Assembly (NCBI GenBank): GCA_030432015.1
Contig: JAUIHJ010000095.1
Coordinates: 1-14,904 of the forward strand
Direction: 5' to 3'
Length of the DNA: 14,904 nucleotides
Origin: a bacterium
Lineage (GTDB): Bacteria; Planctomycetota; Planctomycetia; Pirellulales; Pirellulaceae
The notes under the pieces were generated by a model. That model was not told the origin of the DNA. It ran no database searches and saw only the letters and a list, made by a program, of their open reading frames with translations. A program made the translations under genes and the position numbers. Of this stretch, positions 7,175 through 14,581 are shown piece by piece (position 1 is the stretch's first letter; every line of letters starts with the position of its first letter).

Positions 7175-9334
7175 ATGGCAAGCGTCACCGATTCGACATC
7201 CAACCACGGCCCTACCTCACCTCCGTTGCCAAAACCACCATTACGGATTGTGCTGCTCTTTCATCCGCGCTCTGACTCTGCGCGCGACCTGGCCAAGGCG
7301 ATGTATCAAAGATTCTCAGGCGACGCTTCGGGCGCGGTCGGCTTGCGAATCCCAATCGCGTACAGTCCAGACAATGACGACGGACTCCCGCCAGACAGCC
7401 CGGACTGGGATGCTGCCGAGCACACGCTAGTGGTGGTGTTGGTCGATCGTCGCATGACACGGCGTATAAAAAATTCAACGGCCAAGGAATGGGGCAACTT
7501 TCTCGTCGAAGCCCTCGAGAGCGCGCCTCAAGGAAGCAGTGCGCATCATGTGTTGCCCGTTGGAATGGACGACCGGGCATTCGATCTCGACGAGCGGTTG
7601 GGGATGAATAGTTTTGTGCGGCTGGACACCATTCCGGCGGACGACCAGGCGTGGCGTGAGGATGAGCTGGCGTTTCAAGTCGCGGTTCGCGCGCTCCACT
7701 TGTTACAGAAAAACGTCCTGCCCTCGGAAATCTCCACGTCGTTACATCCCACGGCGCCACTGGAGATATTCCTCAGCCACGCGAAGGTGGACTTACCGCG
7801 GCTTGATGCCTCGCCCGAAGAACGCAACAGGGATCCCGTGCTGGCGCTCCTGGCAAATCTCTCCGAAGGCCCCGTCGACGGTTGGTATGATGCCAAGAAG
7901 ATTCCACCCGGCGGTCGCTTCGACGAAGAAATCAAGGCCGGCGTTCTAAACTCGAGCTCGGTCGTTTGCATCTTGACGGACCGTTACACGACGCGCGAAT
8001 GGTGTCGACGTGAGGTCCTGGAATCAAAGCGATCGGGGCGGCCGATCGTGGTTGTGGACGCGCTAACGAGTGGCGAGGCGCGGAATTTCCCTTATCTGGG
8101 GAACGTGCCGACGATCCGCTGGCGCAATGACGCGAAGGACGCCCGCGCCATCGTTGGGATGGCGATCCGCGAGGCGCTTCGCTACCAGCACAACCTGGCA
8201 GTGCTCCGCCCTTGGAAGCAATCGGCCGACGTGGTGCTCGGTACGTCACCTGAACTGCTGACGATCGGGCTGATGGCACGACCTCTCAAACGCGTGATCT
8301 ATCCCGATCCGCCTTTGGGTAACGAGGAACTCGACGTCATCAATCTGGTGGCGGACGAAACGACCTTTCTGACGCCCCTGTCAGAGATCGCGGCGCGACC
8401 CAAGCCGGCGGAGTTCGATCTCGTGGGGCTCTCGCTTTCGGGGAGTACTGACATTCGGCGTTTCGGCCTGGATAGCGAACATCTGGGAACGCTGGCCGAC
8501 GATCTCTGCTTGTATCTCTTGGTGGGCGGCTTGAAGCTGGCCTATGGGGGTCAGATCAACCACGATGGCGACAAGATTGACGACGAGAATTTTGCCATCC
8601 GGCTCTTCGGACTGGTCCGCAGCTATTTGCCCTTGGCGAAACAGATTGGCAGCACGCTAAAGCCGATTGCGAACTACGTCGGTTGGCCGATTCATGTCGC
8701 GTTTGGCGACGACGAATACGACCTCTATGGCAACGAAGCCGAATTACACGAGATTGATCCGCCCGATCCGTTGGGTGTTACGAGGGACGAACTGCAACTC
8801 GACGACCGAGGCTGGTGTCCACCCAAGACAGCCGCGCAGAGATTCGCCTGGGGGCGCAGCATGACCGCGATGCGCGAGCAAATGACCGCGGACATCGACG
8901 CCCGTGTGGCGATGGGCGGTAAACTGGAGGGCTATGTCGGCATTTACCCCGGTGTGCTGGAAGAGTCGATGTTGATGCTGCGGGCCAAGAAACCGCTGTA
9001 CCTCATCGGGGCATTTGGCGGGGCGTCGCGACTGGTGGTCGATCTGCTCGAGCAGGTAGCACGTGATGACTTCACGACGGCTGAACTTCAGAGGCTCTTC
9101 CCCACGATCTATGACGGCACCATTGAACATTATCGAAACGCGGGAATCGAATACTCGACACCCGAACAAATCCGTGAAGAATTGGGCACACTTGGCCAGC
9201 AAGGTTTATCACACGTCCTGTGCAACGGATTGGACGATGCAGAGAATCGCATGCTGTTTCACACGTCGGATCCCCGGACGATGATCGAGCTGATTTTGCT
9301 GGGCATGGCGCGATTGGATCGGCCGCGAGCATGA
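7175..9334 (+). CDS. TIR-like / TIR / SLOG-like multidomain protein, cytosolic, putative NAD-signalling or defence protein
   Basis: 719 residues, with no signal or membrane helix. Residues 23-180 look like a degenerate TIR/flavodoxin-type fold: LRIVLLFHPRSDSARDLA at 23-40 and TLVVVLVDRRM at 84-94, with no Glu after Trp106. Residues 196-335 are a canonical TIR domain: IFLSHAKVD (198-206), WYDAKKIPPGGRF (237-249), SSVVCILTDRYTTREWCRRE (261-280) with Glu280 as the likely NADase glutamate, then FPYLGNVP. Residues 415-640 resemble a SLOG/LOG Rossmann domain: LVGLSLSGSTD (416-426), LAYGGQ (455-460), GGKLEGYVGIYPGVLEE (581-597, similar to the LOG PGGxGTxxE loop) and YLIGAFGGAS. The start has only a weak AGAGA nearby but fits the coding frame. 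In Thoeris, a TIR protein makes a cyclic ADP-ribose isomer that a SLOG-domain effector binds. Fusion of both modules here suggests sensing plus NAD cleavage in one chain, which is inference. The gene stands alone behind a palindrome-rich control region. Confidence 0.85.
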   Translation: MASVTDSTSNHGPTSPPLPKPPLRIVLLFHPRSDSARDLAKAMYQRFSGDASGAVGLRIPIAYSPDNDDGLPPDSPDWDAAEHTLVVVLVDRRMTRRIKNSTAKEWGNFLVEALESAPQGSSAHHVLPVGMDDRAFDLDERLGMNSFVRLDTIPADDQAWREDELAFQVAVRALHLLQKNVLPSEISTSLHPTAPLEIFLSHAKVDLPRLDASPEERNRDPVLALLANLSEGPVDGWYDAKKIPPGGRFDEEIKAGVLNSSSVVCILTDRYTTREWCRREVLESKRSGRPIVVVDALTSGEARNFPYLGNVPTIRWRNDAKDARAIVGMAIREALRYQHNLAVLRPWKQSADVVLGTSPELLTIGLMARPLKRVIYPDPPLGNEELDVINLVADETTFLTPLSEIAARPKPAEFDLVGLSLSGSTDIRRFGLDSEHLGTLADDLCLYLLVGGLKLAYGGQINHDGDKIDDENFAIRLFGLVRSYLPLAKQIGSTLKPIANYVGWPIHVAFGDDEYDLYGNEAELHEIDPPDPLGVTRDELQLDDRGWCPPKTAAQRFAWGRSMTAMREQMTADIDARVAMGGKLEGYVGIYPGVLEESMLMLRAKKPLYLIGAFGGASRLVVDLLEQVARDDFTTAELQRLFPTIYDGTIEHYRNAGIEYSTPEQIREELGTLGQQGLSHVLCNGLDDAENRMLFHTSDPRTMIELILLGMARLDRPRA

Positions 9335-9410
9335 TGCTGATGACAATTCTCTGACACGTACCATTCATGTTCCTGTTGTCGCGCCTCATCGCAACGCGCC
9401 ATTTCCCTTC

Positions 9411-9419
9411 AGAAGAGAG
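9411..9419 (+). promoter_or_regulatory. Ribosome binding site fixing the exported-sulfatase start
   Basis: AGAAGAGAG lies eight bases before the ATG at 9428. A GTG at 9419 is in frame but overlaps this site, so the ATG is preferred. Confidence 0.6.
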
Positions 9420-9427
9420 TGAATTAC

Positions 9428-10858
9428 ATGATCTACAAGCTGGCGCTGGCTGCCCTGACGTTGATGTTTGCCTTGGTCGGCGACGGTATCGCCGCCGACC
9501 GCCCCAACATCGTCCTGGTCTTTATTGACGATATGGGCTGGGGAGATTTTTCCTGCTTCGGCAACGAGGTGGTCGAGACGCAAAACATTGACCGGTTGGC
9601 AGCCGAAGGGATTCGCTTTGAGCAGTTCTATGTCAATTCGCCCATCTGTTCGCCGTCGCGCGTGGCCATCTCCACTGGCCAGTACCCACAGCGGTGGCGA
9701 ATCACCTCCTATCTGAATAATCGACAAAGCAACATCCAACGCGGGATGGCCCAGTGGCTGGACCCGGCCGCGCCGATGCTGGCCCGCGCGCTACACGAGG
9801 CCGGGTATGCCACGGGGCATTTCGGCAAGTGGCACATGGGTGGCCAACGCGATGTTGGCGAAGCGCCGTTGATCACCGACTACGGATTCGACACGTCGCT
9901 CACCAATTTCGAGGGACTCGGCCCGCGCGTCCTGGCGCTGAAAGACGCGTACGACGGCAAGCCGCCGCAAAAACATACGCTCGGCTCGGACAAGCTGGGA
10001 CGCGGAGAAATCACCTGGCAGGATCGCTCGCTGGTGACCGAGTCGTTCACCGCGGCGGCCGTCGACTTTGTCCGGCAGGCCGCGGCCAACGGCCAGCCGT
10101 TCTATCTCAACGTCTGGCCGGACGACGTACACTCGCCGTTCTTCCCGCCGGAAGCGCGGCGCGGCGATGGTGCCAAGCGGACCCTGTACCACGGCGTGCT
10201 CGACACCATGGACGAACAGTTGGGTGTGTTGTTTGATCTGATTCGCAACACGGAATCGCTCCGCACAAACACGCTGATTCTGATCTGCTCGGACAACGGG
10301 CCGGAGCAGGGCGCAGGGTCGGCGGGCCCGTTCCGCGGTCATAAGACGATGCTCTACGAAGGGGGCATTCGTTCATCACTGGTTGCTTGGGGGCCGGGTC
10401 TGATTTCGGCAGACCGACGCGGCCTTGTGAACCAAACATCGGCCTTCGCGGCAATCGATTTAGTGCCCTCGCTGCTGGCGATTGCCAAGGTGGCAGCGCC
10501 TGCCGACACGGAATTCGATGGCGAACCGCTACCGGATGTGGTCCTGGGTAATTCGCAAGCTTCACGCAGCGAGCCGCTGTACTTTCGTCGACCTCCCGAC
10601 CGTGATGCGTTTTATGGCGTGGACGACCTGCCCGATTTGGCGGTCCGCGCCGGGAAATGGAAGTTGTTGTGCGAGTATGACGGCACGCAAGTCGAACTTT
10701 ACGATCTGCTAAGCGACCGCGGTGAAACGCAGAACATCGCCGAGCAGCACACCGACGTCGTGGCCCGCCTCAAGGGTTCGCTTCTCCAATGGCACCAGGC
10801 AATGCCGCCGGACAACGGTGCCACGTATGTAAACCGCCATCGCGGCAAGTCGAAGTGA
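9428..10858 (+). CDS. Exported type I (formylglycine) sulfatase
   Basis: 476 residues from the ATG at 9428. A signal peptide (LALAALTLMFALVGDGIAA, cleaved near AA-DRPN) precedes the catalytic domain. Arylsulfatase-family metal and active-site residues are in order: Asp34-Asp35 (IDDMGWGD), Cys74 in CSPSR (the residue converted to formylglycine), Lys134 and His136 (FGKWHMGG), His235 (DDVHSPF), Asp289-Asn290 (SDNGPEQ) and Lys306 (GHKTMLYEGG). The C-terminal WKLLCEYDGTQVELYDL block is the usual small subdomain. Such enzymes hydrolyse sulfate esters, usually of polysaccharides or glycans in Planctomycetota; the substrate cannot be read from the sequence. Maturation needs a formylglycine-generating enzyme encoded elsewhere. 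It starts 93 bases after the TIR-SLOG gene on the same strand, so read-through is possible, but no functional link is evident. Confidence 0.94.
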   Translation: MIYKLALAALTLMFALVGDGIAADRPNIVLVFIDDMGWGDFSCFGNEVVETQNIDRLAAEGIRFEQFYVNSPICSPSRVAISTGQYPQRWRITSYLNNRQSNIQRGMAQWLDPAAPMLARALHEAGYATGHFGKWHMGGQRDVGEAPLITDYGFDTSLTNFEGLGPRVLALKDAYDGKPPQKHTLGSDKLGRGEITWQDRSLVTESFTAAAVDFVRQAAANGQPFYLNVWPDDVHSPFFPPEARRGDGAKRTLYHGVLDTMDEQLGVLFDLIRNTESLRTNTLILICSDNGPEQGAGSAGPFRGHKTMLYEGGIRSSLVAWGPGLISADRRGLVNQTSAFAAIDLVPSLLAIAKVAAPADTEFDGEPLPDVVLGNSQASRSEPLYFRRPPDRDAFYGVDDLPDLAVRAGKWKLLCEYDGTQVELYDLLSDRGETQNIAEQHTDVVARLKGSLLQWHQAMPPDNGATYVNRHRGKSK

Positions 10859-11040
10859 CGATTGATGAATTCTGCGGTCGCGTGTGGGCTGACGAGCGCC
10901 CCGCGATTTTCGAGTTGCCTTCGTCTATACTGCGGACCAGCGTTGTGAGGCCACATTCGGCCAGCGACCGATCTTGATCCAGTCGACCGCGTGTCGCGGA
11001 GCCTCGCGCAAACCACGCTTGCTTGAACGAAGAACTCGCC

Positions 11041-12519
11041 ATGAAACCGAAGAATTTGCTGTTCATTATCTCGGACCAGCACAACCGCGATGCGTTGGGC
11101 TGCTACGGGCACCCGTTTGTGCGAACGCCGAATTTGGATGCCTTGGCTGCTCGCGGCACGCGTTTTACTGCGGCCTACACCAACTGCCCGATCTGTGTGC
11201 CGGCCCGCGCATCGTTGGCCACCGGGCGCTACGTGCACGAGACGGGGCACTGGGATAACGCCTTCCCCTATTTTGGCGAACCACGCGGCTGGGGACATCG
11301 CTTGATCGATTTCGGGCATCGTGTCGAGTCCATTGGCAAACTGCATTTTCGTGATTCCAACGATGCCGACGGTTTTCAGCATCACGAAATTCCGCTTAAC
11401 GTTGTCGACGGTGTTGGCGATCCCCGCGGTTGTATTCGTGATAACGCGCCGCCTCGCGTCGGCATGCGCCAAGGTGTCGTTGAAGCTGGGCCGGGAAGCT
11501 CGACCTACATCGATTACGATGTGAATATCGCGGCTCACACGGAACAGTGGTTGCAGCGGCAAGCGGGCGATCCCGACGAGCGGCCCTGGGTGCTGTTTGC
11601 ATCGTTTGTCTGCCCGCACCCGCCGTACGTTGCGCCGCCGGAACTGTACGACATGTATCCGCTGGATCAGATTCCGTTGCCGGTGCAAAGCCAGGCGGAC
11701 GAGCGGCCCGATCACCCGTCGATCGCGGAGACGCGGCGCGTGATGAATTGGGAGCAACCGCTGTCGGTCGATGAGATGCGGAGAATGGCCGCGGCCTATT
11801 ACGGATGTTGCACGCATCTGGATCGTCAAGTCGGACGTGTCTTGGCCGCTTTGCATGACACCGGGTTGGGCGATTCCACTCGCGTGCTGTACACCACCGA
11901 TCACGGCGAGAGCATGGGACGCCGCGGGTTGTGGGGCAAGTTTACGATGTACGAAGAATCAGCCGCCATTCCGCTCATCCTGGCGGGACCCGATGTTCCG
12001 GCGGGCCACGTCACGAACGATCCTGTCTCGCTGGTGGACTGCTATCAGACCATCCTGGAATGCGCGGGCGTTGGACTGAGCGAGGCGGAGCGACAATTGC
12101 CGGGACGTTCGTTGTGGCCGATCGCCGCCGGCCAAACGCTGGACCGGACCGTTTTCAGCGAATACCACGCTGTCGCTACGCGGAGCGCCAGCTACATGCT
12201 GCGTCGCGGCAAGCTGAAGTACATCCATTACGTCGGCGACCCGCCGCAGCTATTCGACCTGGAAGCGGACCCGGACGAAACCTCAGACCTCGCCGGGGAA
12301 GCGGCTTTCGCGACGGTGCTGGCGGACTTCGAGGCAGAGTTGCGCGGGCTGCTCGACCCGGAGGCCGTCGACGCGCGCGCCAAGGCAGATCAGCAAGCAC
12401 GAATCGACGAATTCGGCGGGCGTGAAGCGGTGTTGGCCCGGGGCACGTTCACCAACTCGCCCACACCCGGAGAAAAACCCGTGTTCATCGTGAATGAGGA
12501 AACGGGCGATGACAAATGA
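11041..12519 (+). CDS. Leaderless choline-sulfatase-like sulfatase
   Basis: 492 residues from the ATG at 11041 (a TTG at 11023 is in frame but less likely). There is no signal peptide: the protein opens directly with MKPKNLLFIISDQHNRDALG, so a cytoplasmic location is likely. The active-site pattern is complete for the BetC-like branch: Asp12-Gln13 (SDQ in place of the DD of arylsulfatases), Cys52 in CVPAR for formylglycine conversion, Lys100 and His102 (SIGKLHFRD), His193 (CPHPPYVAP), Asp287-His288 (TTDHGESMG) and Lys300. It belongs to the sulfatase branch acting on small sulfate esters such as choline-O-sulfate, although that substrate is not established here. Its 3' end overlaps the next gene by 11 bases, and the following two genes encode a symporter pair, implying that the substrate is imported before desulfation. 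Confidence 0.92.
   Translation: MKPKNLLFIISDQHNRDALGCYGHPFVRTPNLDALAARGTRFTAAYTNCPICVPARASLATGRYVHETGHWDNAFPYFGEPRGWGHRLIDFGHRVESIGKLHFRDSNDADGFQHHEIPLNVVDGVGDPRGCIRDNAPPRVGMRQGVVEAGPGSSTYIDYDVNIAAHTEQWLQRQAGDPDERPWVLFASFVCPHPPYVAPPELYDMYPLDQIPLPVQSQADERPDHPSIAETRRVMNWEQPLSVDEMRRMAAAYYGCCTHLDRQVGRVLAALHDTGLGDSTRVLYTTDHGESMGRRGLWGKFTMYEESAAIPLILAGPDVPAGHVTNDPVSLVDCYQTILECAGVGLSEAERQLPGRSLWPIAAGQTLDRTVFSEYHAVATRSASYMLRRGKLKYIHYVGDPPQLFDLEADPDETSDLAGEAAFATVLADFEAELRGLLDPEAVDARAKADQQARIDEFGGREAVLARGTFTNSPTPGEKPVFIVNEETGDDK
12496..12501 (+). promoter_or_regulatory. Ribosome binding site inside the sulfatase end, fixing the DUF997-like start
   Basis: GAGGAA, seven bases before the ATG at 12509, within the last codons of the sulfatase. 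It supports the shorter start over 12494 and suggests translational coupling. Confidence 0.65.
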
Positions 12520-12871
12520 AGAGGACCAGCGCGCGCGCTTTCTGAAACATCAGGCGCGGCATGCGCGGCGATGCTTGTATGAAGCCCGCGTTGTCCTCGT
12601 GATTGTGGTCGTGGCGTTGACCACCGCCAGCTGTTTACTTTTTACTTTGGGCTATCGTTCGTCGGAGATGCGGCCGGAACAGCCGGCATTGATTTGGGGG
12701 ATCCCCAGTTGGGTCGTGTGGGGGCTCGGCGTGCCGTGGTTGGTCACGATCGTCGTCACTTGGCTGTTTGCGCTGTTCGTGTTGAAGGATGACGAGCCGT
12801 ACATTGAAGTTCCCGCAGCGCTACGTCGTCGCGTGCTGCCTTCGCCGGGACAAGAGATGCGCAACGAGTGA
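12509..12871 (+). CDS. DUF997/YhdT-like small membrane protein, symporter partner
   Basis: 120 residues with two predicted membrane helices, about 27-50 (VVLVIVVVALTTASCLLFTL) and 64-92 (IPSWVVWGLGVPWLVTIVVT). A basic, Arg/His-rich N-terminal segment ends in EAR before the first helix, and the protein has a short acidic FVLKDDEPYIEVP tail segment. Size, helix spacing and the KDDEP-like end match DUF997, of which E. coli YhdT, encoded just before panF, is the known example. Its molecular role is unknown; an accessory role for the symporter is the usual suggestion. It overlaps the sulfatase by 11 bases and the symporter by 4, so all three are almost certainly co-transcribed and co-translated. 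Confidence 0.8.
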   Translation: MTNEEDQRARFLKHQARHARRCLYEARVVLVIVVVALTTASCLLFTLGYRSSEMRPEQPALIWGIPSWVVWGLGVPWLVTIVVTWLFALFVLKDDEPYIEVPAALRRRVLPSPGQEMRNE

Positions 12872-14556
12872 AATTGCGATCATTGATGGGGTCGTTCATG
12901 GATTACGGTTGCGTGTTGCTCGGGCAAATGTCAGAACCCGCCGCCAGGTGGTACGAATTCTCACAGCGAGACCCGGCGATCCTGGTGCCGTTTGCGGGCT
13001 ATATGGTCGGCGTGTTTGCAATTGCGATTATCGCCCACCGCTATCAGCGCGGCGCGGAATTCGAGGTCGAATACTATGTGGCGGGCCGCAGCTTTGGTCC
13101 ATGGGTCTTGGCCTTGTCGTGGGTCGCGACGCTGGCGAGCGGTGGGTCGTTCCTGGGGTATCCGTCGCTCGTCTATTCGTACGGTTGGGTGATCGCGTTC
13201 TGGGTTTGCGGATCGATGGTGACCGCAATCGCAGGGCTGGGCCTGGTCGGCAAGCGAATCAATCGTTTGGCTCGCCAGACAGGTGCGTTGACGTTGGTCG
13301 ACCTGCTCCGCGATCGCTATTCCAGCGATGCGATTGGCAGCGTCTACGCGGTGATGATTGTGGTGCTAACGACGGTGTATCTGATGGCACAGTTCATTGC
13401 CGGTGCGGTCATTCTGCAGAGCATCCTGGGGACGAGCTACGAGATGGGGTTGATTCTGTTTGCCGTCTCGGTCGTTGCCTACACGACCTACGGCGGGTTT
13501 CGTGCCGTTTCCTGGACGGACACCATGCAGGGAATTGTGATGATCGTGGGTGTTGTCCTGCTGGTCCCATTCGCAATCCATGCAGCGGGCGGGATGCGTG
13601 CCGCCACGTTGAAGCTGGCGGAGCGGCCCGACCCGACCGCGCAGCGTCGCGGTTTGGAGCCCGAACGGCACGCCTATCTGTACGGCCCAGGCCCGGAGCG
13701 GGTGGTCAAGGAGATTGACGGTGATGCGACCTACCAGCCGGATGATCAAGCCGGATCGTCACCAGCACGCAATCCGTACCTGCCATTGAGTCTGGCATTG
13801 TCGATGGTTCTGCTAAGAGGGATCGGAGGTGTGCTGATGCCTACTGCGGTCCCACGCATGCTGGCCTTTCGGGACACGCGTGCCCTCCGCCGCGCGCTGA
13901 TGCTGCTGGCACCGTATCTGCTGCTGATGTATGGCAGCAGCCTGCTGACCATGAACTGCGCCTGGAGTTTGGATCTGGGGCTGGCGGCAGGGGATTCCGA
14001 TCAAGCCGTTCCAGAATTGGCGAAGCGGGTCGCACCTGCCTGGTTGGCGGGAGTCTTGATTGCCGCGCCGTTTGCTGCGGTGATGTCGACGGTCGATTCG
14101 GCGCTGCTGGTCGTGAGCGGCTCGATTGTCCGTGACCTGATGCAAAAGACGTTGAAGCTGCAACTTGGTGATCGCGGTCAACGTGCTCTGACTTATTTCG
14201 TGACTGCGGCGGCCGGTGTGCTGGTGCTCCGATTGGCGTTTTCAAAGCCACCCTTCTTGATCCCACTGGTGATTCACTACACGGGCGGATCCGCCTCGGT
14301 GCTGTTTTGGCCCAGCCTGGCGACGCTGTATTGGAAGCGAGCCACATCCGCAGGGATCATGGCCGGGCTGCTCGGCGGAGGCCTGGTTTATGTCGCCGTT
14401 GTGCTGCTCAAGCCGTTTGAAGGGATCGTGAATTTCCATCCGTTCATGTACGCATTTCCAGCCTCTGCGATCCTGGTCTATGCCGGCAGCCTGCTGACGA
14501 AGCGGCAGCCGATGGCAGACTTGGAATTCTATTTTGGCGACGATGAAGTCGCCTGA
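12868..14556 (+). CDS. PanF-like sodium:solute symporter (SSS family)
   Basis: 562 residues with about 12-13 hydrophobic helices. Family marks: FEVEYYVAGRSFGPWVLALS (65-84) and ASGGSFLGYPSLVYSYGW (90-107) near the first broken helix, AYTTYGGFRAVSWTDTMQG (204-222), and MSTVDSALLVVSGSIVRDL (406-424), whose Ser/Thr/Asp residues correspond to the sodium-site helix. SSS proteins import solutes with Na+; the branch with a YhdT partner includes pantothenate transporters. A hydrophilic stretch of about 55 residues (247-303) sits between helices. I use GTG at 12868, whose GTGA overlaps the preceding stop, with AAGAGATG upstream; ATG at 12886 is possible but has no ribosome site. Operon context with a cytoplasmic sulfatase suggests a sulfated or related organic solute rather than pantothenate, by inference only. 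Confidence 0.9.
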   Translation: MKLRSLMGSFMDYGCVLLGQMSEPAARWYEFSQRDPAILVPFAGYMVGVFAIAIIAHRYQRGAEFEVEYYVAGRSFGPWVLALSWVATLASGGSFLGYPSLVYSYGWVIAFWVCGSMVTAIAGLGLVGKRINRLARQTGALTLVDLLRDRYSSDAIGSVYAVMIVVLTTVYLMAQFIAGAVILQSILGTSYEMGLILFAVSVVAYTTYGGFRAVSWTDTMQGIVMIVGVVLLVPFAIHAAGGMRAATLKLAERPDPTAQRRGLEPERHAYLYGPGPERVVKEIDGDATYQPDDQAGSSPARNPYLPLSLALSMVLLRGIGGVLMPTAVPRMLAFRDTRALRRALMLLAPYLLLMYGSSLLTMNCAWSLDLGLAAGDSDQAVPELAKRVAPAWLAGVLIAAPFAAVMSTVDSALLVVSGSIVRDLMQKTLKLQLGDRGQRALTYFVTAAAGVLVLRLAFSKPPFLIPLVIHYTGGSASVLFWPSLATLYWKRATSAGIMAGLLGGGLVYVAVVLLKPFEGIVNFHPFMYAFPASAILVYAGSLLTKRQPMADLEFYFGDDEVA

Positions 14557-14581
14557 TTGGGCAGCGCCTGCCGTGAAACGG

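Noticed and set aside
10926..10931. TATACT before the leaderless sulfatase, considered as a -10 box
   Set aside because: No acceptable -35 hexamer at 16-18 bases upstream and no extended -10, so not reported as a promoter.
10699..11904. 401-residue minus-strand open frame
   Set aside because: Antisense to the two plus-strand sulfatases, both with full active-site patterns; no family motifs in this frame.
12789..13718. 309-residue plus-strand open frame, Arg/Gly-rich
   Set aside because: A shifted frame inside the symporter gene; its composition is typical of an out-of-frame G+C-rich read.
14557..14581. CCGT-GAA-ACGG as a terminator between the symporter and the third sulfatase
   Set aside because: A four-base stem with no T-run is too weak to call.
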